The notes below the pieces were generated by a model. It searched no databases and was not told where the DNA came from. It saw nothing but the letters and a program-made list of their open reading frames with translations. DNA of 64,000 nt, from the NCBI RefSeq assembly GCF_019578655.1, contig NC_063257.1, positions 15,190,001-15,254,000 of the forward strand, read 5' to 3'. The stretch comes from Ricinus communis. Taxonomy: Eukaryota; Streptophyta; Magnoliopsida; Malpighiales; Euphorbiaceae. Of this stretch, positions 57,671 through 64,000 are shown piece after piece. Numbering within the stretch: position 1 is the first letter of the stretch; each line of letters begins with the position of its first letter. The position numbers were made by a program, and so were the translations under genes.

Positions 57671-58645
57671 TCATGGTGGGCGTTCATCCGCGCACTCGAT
57701 CTTTTCGTCATAAGCCATTCCTTTCAAGTATGGCTTCATACTATTTATGCGAACATCTAAAGTGTCATGAAAACTCTTGTCAATTAAGAATGGAATATCA
57801 TCATATAATTGTTCATAAACAAGAGAATCTAAATAATTATATGAACACTTATCAATAGTAGATTTAGGAGATAAAGTTAAAGAATCAAACACTTTAAGTT
57901 CCACAGTTTCTCCTAAAACTGTCATGGTAAGTTTTCCATCATGCACATCAATCACAGTTCTTGTAGTTGCCATGAAAGGTCTACCAAGGAGTATGGTTTG
58001 CTCTTTATCCCTTGTTGGTGTATTTTCCATGTCAAGTACTACAAAATCAACTGGAATTATTAACTTACCTACTTGCACTAGCAAGTCTTCTACTACACCT
58101 CTAGGGTTTTTTATCGATCTGTCTGCAAATTGTAGACACATAGTGGTAGGCTTCAACTCTCCCAAGTCAAGTAGTTCATACATCGAATACGGCATCAAGT
58201 TGATGCTTGCTCCCAAATCTAACATGACTTTTATATCCTTTTTGGCACCTATTGTAATATTATTGGTGAAGCTACCAGGATCCTTCATCTTAAGGGGCAA
58301 TTGATGTTGAAGCATTACACTTGCTTCTTGTATTTTTTCGTTGTTCGCATATCGCCTTTTGTTGGTGTTCAACTCTTCAAAAAATTTTGTATAAGCTGGT
58401 TTATTCCTGATAACATCAAACAAAGATAAGTTAGTATTAACTTTAGAGAGCATCTTAATACTTTCAAAAAAAACATCATCATTTTTGCTCTCTTTGGGTT
58501 GGTTTAGAAAAGGAATAGGGGGTCTATAAGGCTGAGCTGCCTTATAAAATTCAGGTCTAGAAAATGCTTCCTTTTCTTTCTTCTCCAGCCTAAGATTAGG
58601 CTTTACTTTTTCTTCCTTTTGTATGCTTTCCTCGTTGCTTTGCAC
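57671..58645 (-). CDS. Athila-like Gag tail and aspartic protease, intact frame
   Basis: 324 residues, uninterrupted. Lys/Glu-rich start, then the AAQPYRPPIPFLNQ motif (about 36-49), a helical MLSKVNTNLSLFDVIRN block, and the protease: KKDIKVMLDLGASINLMPYS (about 135-154), CLQFADRSIKNPRGVVEDLL, VGKLIIPVDFVVLDM, ILLGRPFMATTRTVIDVHDG and a C-tail ending before RT would start. The catalytic triplet is DLG, as at 33238. It should process Gag; with no pol it would rely on another element. The stop is followed by the A/T tract, so the ORF ends naturally here. The real start is probably in gag through readthrough or a shift. Confidence 0.9.
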   Translation of the reverse strand: MQSNEESIQKEEKVKPNLRLEKKEKEAFSRPEFYKAAQPYRPPIPFLNQPKESKNDDVFFESIKMLSKVNTNLSLFDVIRNKPAYTKFFEELNTNKRRYANNEKIQEASVMLQHQLPLKMKDPGSFTNNITIGAKKDIKVMLDLGASINLMPYSMYELLDLGELKPTTMCLQFADRSIKNPRGVVEDLLVQVGKLIIPVDFVVLDMENTPTRDKEQTILLGRPFMATTRTVIDVHDGKLTMTVLGETVELKVFDSLTLSPKSTIDKCSYNYLDSLVYEQLYDDIPFLIDKSFHDTLDVRINSMKPYLKGMAYDEKIECADERPP

Positions 58646-58658
58646 TAATCCATCATTT

Positions 58659-60076
58659 TTAGGTGTACCTGCATAAGAAAAAAAAAATTTCAGTTTCTAT
58701 AGCAATATTATCGACAACCTCACCTCTTCTAATAGTAGTAATGGAATTGGCTTGTTCAGGTTGACTAGATAGTTCCTCTTTATTGATCTCTTCAACAATT
58801 TGTTTCATTCGAGCTTCTAAACGTTTTAGTGAAGCCTCAATGGAATATGTCTTTTTCTCATTCCTCTCCATCCTATCATGAGAAGCCATCATAAATGATT
58901 GAAGTGTTTCTTCCAAACTTGGCTTCCTTTATTCATTAGATCGAAAAGTTTGTTCTTGATCTTGAAAGAAAGGATTGGAGTCCCTTTGAAATTGAGAATA
59001 TTGGTCTTGGTAATGAAGTTGATTTTGATTTCTCAATAATTGTGGTGGGTTTTGGTCATTGTATTTCCAAGAAAAATTTGGATGGTTTCTCCAACCGGTA
59101 TTATATGTGTTGGAATAAGGGTCATTCATAGGATGCATAGGTTGGTAAGAATCCATCAAATTTATTTGGTCATACATATTTTCTCTGTAATTATCAAAAA
59201 CAAATATTAGCACTATGACCATAAATACCACGAATACCACATACTTTATTATTTAGTGAGTTTTTTATTGAAGTAAGCATATTAACTTGCTTAGTCAATT
59301 TCAGCCAATTGCATGGCCATCTCACTATTAGCTACTACTTCATTTACTTCTACTCTCTTTGTCCTCACACTCTTTTGTTGAGAATTGGCTCCTAACATCT
59401 CAAAGATGTCATAAACCTCATCAGGTGTCCTTTCTAACATAGCACCCTCAGCTGCATTATCAACCATACATTGATATTGTTGTGTTAATCCATCATAAAA
59501 TAATTGGTTGATTATTGGGAGTGGGAATCCATGGTGTGGATATTGTAATAAAAGTGATGTGAAGCGATCCCATGCTTCATGAAAATATTCAGCATTCTCT
59601 TGATAAAAATTAGAAATCTCACCTCTTAATTCTTTGGTCTTTTGCTGCGAGTAAAATCTACTCATAAACTTTTGATAAATTTCATTCTAATTTCTCAAAG
59701 AATTAGGAGGCAAGGTCATTAACCAAGCCTTTGCTCTTTCTTTCAATGAATAAAGGAAACGCCTCATTCTTAGTTGATCCTCATTAAGTCCAGATAATGG
59801 GAAAGTATGAACTATGGCATAAAATTATCTAATGAATGTTAATGCATCCTCACTAGGCATATCATAAAATGAAGGAAGCATATTAAAATGAATGCTCTTA
59901 AGTTCATAATTCCTAGATGTATCACCTAGAACTATGCATGAAGTAGTGTTACCAATTGTAGGCAGTGCATAATCTTTCATAGTCATTCGCCTTTCAGCTC
60001 CTACTTCTCTTGGTGGGTTTGCCATGATATCAACTTCTTCTGTTGATTCTTCTTCTAATTGTTTCCTACTAAGCAT
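58659..60076 (-). pseudogene. Athila-like gag, few stops
   Basis: The N-terminus at 60076 (MLSRKQLEEES) contains MANPPREVG and SIHFNMLPSFYDMPSEDALT; a stop at 59825; the capsid core across 59690-59810 (LRMRRFLYSLKERAKAWLMT); 59291-59665 with SRFYSQQKTKELRGEISNFY, YPHHGFPLPIINQLFYDGL and MVDNAAEGAM. A knuckle-like CGIRGIYGHSANIC (one Cys replaced) lies at 59200-59240. 58929-59240 has NTGWRNHPNFSW; 58659-58916 is the coiled linker. Only a handful of changes separate this from an open gag. Confidence 0.85.
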
Positions 60077-60315
60077 ACAAAATAAAAGAAAATTTCAGAT
60101 TAAAAGAAAAAACTTAAAAATAAAATTTACAAAAAAAATAAAAACACATAAACAAAACAAAACACAAAACACAAAACAAACAAACAAAACAAAGACAAGA
60201 CACATAAACAAAATAAATTACAAAACACAAAACAAACTAAAAAACACAAGACACTTTTGATAATCAATCAATATAATAAATTTGGATACAGTTCCTCGGC
60301 AACAGCGCCAAAACT
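60077..60315 (-). repeat. Leader with AAACA-rich low-complexity tract and primer site
   Basis: 60110-60245 is built from acaaaacacaaaac-type units. The primer-binding site TGGCGCTGTTGCCGAGGA (60293-60310, element strand) lies five bases from the LTR. Confidence 0.85.
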
Positions 60316-61599
60316 TGATGTATCTTTTTTAGTACTCGCAAGTGCATGAACCGTTCCTATAATAAGGGTAAGTTCACCACGAGGTCGATCTCTCAAGGAA
60401 CTATGAGGCCACTTATTATAAAGACTAATTATCAACACAAAATAATAAAAGTAAATCTAAACACTCTAAATCGTATGTTTGAGAGGATAATGGTCATAAA
60501 GTAAAGTAACTAAACAATAAATAAATATGCAATGCAACTGCAAATGCTTATGATCTAAAACTATATGCTAAAAATAGTATTTAATCTAGCCAATTACTTA
60601 GTAATCTCCTTATTTTATTTTAAGCCTAGATCTAATGAATGAGATGGTGATGTGCCTTTTCCCTAAATCACTCAAGCTAATGATGCAACTTAGGTTTCTT
60701 ATACCAACATAGATTAAAGTAAAGATGATGTTTCTAATACTTTTAAACCTAAAGATTTTCATAACAATTACTATTGCTAAATTAATATGATGGTTAATTA
60801 ACAATAATAACTGAAACTAATAAAGATATGAAGGTAAAGAAATCATTCATTAAATAAAAAAATAACAAGATTCATACAAAAGTAGAAAGACTAAACTAAA
60901 CACTTATGAAAACTAGTCTAACATATTTAAACCAATGATCATGGTATTAAATAGAAAGACAAAAAATAAGAAAGTAAAAAGCTCCCTCAAGATCCAGAAT
61001 TTCTTCAAGTAAGAAGAAGATTGGTCCTCAGTCTCCACTTCTTGAAAAGCTCCTTAGATCCTAAAAGAACAATGAAAACTAAAACTAAAGTGTTTATAAA
61101 GAACTGTAGAGAATTATGGAGAGAATAATGGTGGCAGGTGTAGAGAGCAGGTAGGAGAAAACTCCCCTCCTTCTTCCTTCCTTTTTTTAGGGTTTTGTAG
61201 AGATTTATATAGAGGAGAGTCCTCTAAATAAAAATCTCTAGAGATGAGTATACTAATATAAGTCTATCTAATAGATAAGACTTTAAGTATCTTAATCTCC
61301 ACCAAATACTATCTCATAAATAACTCTTAATATAAATCCTAATAATTATACAAAATGACTAAAATATCCCTTGGGCCTCATAATTAGCGGTCCATGTGTC
61401 TTAATCTTGGCCTTGACACGAATATGTCCCATTAAGCTTATTTTAGCTCCATATTTTCCTCTTTTTACTAATATTCCTGAAAATAGACAATTAAGCTTAA
61501 GTGAGGCAAAATCACATATTTTCACCATTTTATATATAGAAATATATCATTAAAGCTTTAAAATACCCTTAAATATCTATACATAATTTGGATCGATCA
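60316..61599 (-). repeat. 5' LTR of the 54336 element
   Basis: TGATGTATC...GATCGATCA; followed by acaac. TATA box at 61203-61212. Confidence 0.95.
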
Positions 61600-61604
61600 A
61601 CAAC

Positions 61605-62930
61605 GTCAATAATATGGTTGTAAAATTTTAAGATCACTTTCAAAACTGCATTTGATCCTTGTAGAATCAATTTTGTTGGAAACCTAGTATAGAAATAAAA
61701 TTTATAGTATATAATCGAATCATTCAAAACTCATCTAATTAGCTGATATAGAAAATAACCTATATATTATTTCGCCTTTACCACTCGGTATTTTTTACCA
61801 AGTCAATTGGCAGTGATGTTGTAGGATGCAAGTTTAGATTATAATGAGTTTAATGCGACCAATATTATGTGTTTGTTATCATTGAATTGAAGCACATGAC
61901 AATATAAATTAATAGTGTTTGTAGGTATACGAAACCATTAATAGTTTAAAATAGTGTTTTCACAATCGGACTAGTCAAAAATTAGTAGTTAGCTCTATTT
62001 AACCATTCTAAAAAATCAAATTTATAGTAAACTATATTGAACTGAATTGAATCGAATTAAACTGGTTAAACCGATTGTATGTTTATAAAAGAAATTATAA
62101 AGTAGAAAAAAAATAGTTTATAACGTCAAAAATTAAATATACTTATATTTAAGATAATTAAAACTTGTATTTAAAAAAATTAATATTTTTTTAAATTTAG
62201 TATTTATAATTCATTTTCTTACGATTTATATTTTTTTTTTATTTAATTTATAAAATATATTCTATTTATATAGATTTGCTTAAATTTATTATTCAGTTAT
62301 AGAATTTAATATTTGAACGTTATTAGATACTATCAAAAACTAAAAATTTATTATAATCATAATTTTAGAATATAATATATGTAATGTAATTAATTTGTTT
62401 ATAAAAAGTTTACTAGCAATCCTTCAAATCAAAACAATAAATAACACTTTAACCGATTCCTTTTTTTTATTCCTTTAACCGATTCCTTTTTTATTAAAAC
62501 ACTAGTTTAAAGCAAATGTTATTATTTGTTAAATAAAATACCTACTTAAAATTAAAAAAGTACCGAATCACACACAATTCGCAGATTTCTAGTCCTAAAC
62601 TCATGCACGATTTTCAACCTTTAAATAAAAGAACATTCTAATCACAATTTTCAACCTAGTAAGACTAAAAAAGATTATTAGTTTATAAATTTAAGAAAGA
62701 AAAAGCTAAATAGAGTAAAAAAAAAAAAGTAGAACCAAAATTTATATTCATTTCATAGAGGAACTAAATTGGATTAAAAGTAAAAAGCAAAAGATTAGTC
62801 AAAAATCAAGGGGAAATAGTAGTTTGCTCAAAAATCAAATCACCTCTTTCTGTTCAATTTCTAGTTTTTCTTTTAAACAAAAGAAAAAAAGAAAAAGAAA
62901 ATAGAGAACACTCTTCAATTCACTTTGGCA
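61605..62930. other. AT-rich intergenic DNA
   Basis: 1.3 kb of very AT-rich sequence with T and A runs (62220-62240, 62460-62470, 62719-62728). No gene or retroelement motif seen. It lies downstream of the U2B''-like gene. Confidence 0.6.
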
Positions 62931-63197
62931 TGGTGACATGAGCACCAGTTTTCATTAACAGTCACCTAGTGAAGGGACAACAGTGATACATTCACCGTAC
63001 TTGGCTTAGCAAAAGGTCTACTAATAATCAAGTTGAAACATAATGTTTCATTGAACATCTTGCAAACTACAAAGAGAAAACTTCCCCAATTAGTTTTTGA
63101 ATTTAAGATGACCATGGTGTGAGAAGTTCTCCATTCCGCCCGTCCTTACCGATTTAAGGCAAGAACTTGAGGACAAACACTCTACACTAAGGGTCAG
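62931..63197 (-). other. Probable 3' UTR of the U2B''-like gene
   Basis: Directly follows the stop codon on the minus strand. Length is typical of a plant 3' UTR, but I cannot place the cleavage site with certainty. Confidence 0.45.
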
Positions 63198-64000
63198 TTA
63201 CTTCTTCGCGTAAGTAATAGCCATAGGATTTTGAGGAGTAATTTTGAAACTCTGAAGGGCCTGCATTGCCATGGAGGACTGCACATCATCTTCAAATTCT
63301 ACAAATGCAATACCTGGCTTTGCTTCAATCATTCGAACTTCCCTGAATCCTGGATATTGTTGGAAGAGCACTTGCAACATCATGCTAGTGGTTTCATGTG
63401 GCAAATTCTGTATGAACAGTATATTATTTGGTGGAGCAGCTTCTTGTTCACCCCTGTTTCCTTGTCGGAAAGGAGCCTACAGAAATGCCAAAGAAAAAAA
63501 AGGCATTTATCATAAGCAGCATCAGTCAGAAATGAACATGATTACAAAACACTAGTAGTTCATGCACAGTAGATGAACTGCCAAGTTGGATCCTTGATAC
63601 AATTAGTCAGGATGATACAAGGGTCAGATTTAAAGCATGAAGTATAACAGTTACAAACAATAGTAACTCAAAATTCTTTTTATTCTCTTGATTGAAACAT
63701 GTGAGACTGCATATCCTAAAATATGCCTAAGCTTATTTCCTTTACTCTTAAATTAAAAGAACATAATAATTATAGAACATAACTGAGTGGCGATCTACAA
63801 GAGTATGAGAGGAAGGATAGGGCATTAAGGAACTATGATATAAAAAAGATATCCAACTTACCGTTCCCCTGTTATTCACAGTAGATGTTCCATTAGCTGT
63901 AGCAGATTGTTGAGCTTCTTCAGCACGTCTCTTTCGCTCAGCTGCAGACGCAAACTTATGTCAGATTAAATGCAACTCTGTCTTAGATCAGTTAAATCAA
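63198..64000 (-). CDS. U2 snRNP protein B'' (U2B''), last two exons, partial
   Basis: U2B'' binds U2 snRNA and is a core part of the U2 snRNP in the spliceosome, acting in the nucleus. The last exon, 63198-63476, encodes [18 protein letters not shown], then the C-terminal RNA-recognition motif: [20 protein letters not shown] (with RNP2 ILFIQNL), [20 protein letters not shown] (RNP1-like GIAFVEF), [16 protein letters not shown] and stop TAA. The exon before it, 63862-63941 (80 bases), encodes the basic linker [17 protein letters not shown]. Splice sites agree: GTAAGT donor at 63861-63856 and TGTAG acceptor at 63477-63481, and the frame joins in phase. The ITPQNPM segment favours U2B'' over the related U1A. 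The N-terminal RRM lies beyond the window. Confidence 0.9.
63477..63861 (-). other. Last intron of the U2B''-like gene
   Basis: 385 bases, GTAAGT...TGTAG on the minus strand, AT-rich as usual for plant introns. No insertion inside it. Confidence 0.88.

Larger units (their letters stand above)
54336..61599 (-). mobile_element. Young non-autonomous Athila-like gypsy element (gag-pro only)
   Basis: Two LTRs of 1284 bp each (54336-55619, 60316-61599), a perfect acaac duplication (54331-54335, 61600-61604), primer site 60293-60310 and polypurine tract at 55620-55635. Total 7264 bp. The minus strand encodes gag (two stops) and an intact protease frame. The rest of the interior (55620-57670) is noncoding and holds a GC-rich segment. 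RT, RNase H and integrase are absent. Close LTR similarity with equal length suggests a fairly recent insertion. Confidence 0.95.

Noticed and set aside
60110..60245. Regular AAACA-type repeats as a CRISPR-like array
   Set aside because: No spacer-repeat structure; simple-sequence leader in a plant retrotransposon.
63231..63555. Plus-strand frames over the right-end gene
   Set aside because: Shadows of the U2B''-like exon, whose splice sites, RRM motifs and stop all agree on the minus strand.

Overview
The window is nuclear DNA from a flowering plant, most likely a eudicot; I cannot name the species. The evidence is AT-rich intergenic DNA packed with plant LTR retrotransposons, a block of plant mitochondrial DNA containing split nad4, and the 3' end of a plant U2B''-type splicing-factor gene. 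There are no prokaryotic genes, no CRISPR array and no recognisable rRNA or tRNA gene. The only host gene is at the right edge; nearly everything else is retrotransposons, mostly decayed, many inserted into one another.

Left part (1-12459). Fragments of Ty3/gypsy gag-protease (1-750, + strand) and Tat-type gag (about 1690-2500, - strand) are followed by 3.4 kb of likely old LTR/leader DNA. A - strand Athila-like element runs from 6031 into a 500-base run of N (12460-12959): 3' LTR 6031-7526, decayed protease and gag, primer-binding site (PBS), and a 5' LTR cut by the gap.

Mitochondrial block (12960 to about 25540). Unedited nad4 exon 1, intron 1, exon 2 and the start of intron 2 lie on the - strand. 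The block is split by a gypsy element at 17449-24983 that has both LTRs and an aactt target-site duplication (TSD). Decayed chromovirus integrase and unassigned DNA follow.

Nested block (26607-53870). The oldest layer is a rearranged Tat-type element with gag, a Tat-like PBS and two LTR copies. Into it went a solo LTR (26668-28038, TSD attat) and a - strand Sirevirus-like Ty1/copia element (28261-49564, TSD aagtt). The left copia LTR was hit by an Athila-like element (28805-38994, TSD tcaac/tcaat). That element's own 5' LTR was hit by a compact three-LTR array (29112-30449, TSD gtgtt). A further solo LTR (40770-42253, TSD ccctt) sits in the 3' ORF region of the copia element.

Right part (53871-64000). 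A young-looking non-autonomous gypsy element (54336-61599, TSD acaac, two 1284-bp LTRs) carries gag and an intact protease ORF but no reverse transcriptase or integrase. AT-rich DNA follows, then the last two exons of a U2B''-like gene on the - strand.

Three complete or nearly complete gypsy elements share one plan: LTRs of 1.3-1.5 kb, a tRNA-Asp-type PBS, gag plus a DLG-type protease, no RT/RNase H/integrase, and internal regions of 4.60, 4.65 and 4.70 kb. They look like parasites that need another element's polymerase and integrase.
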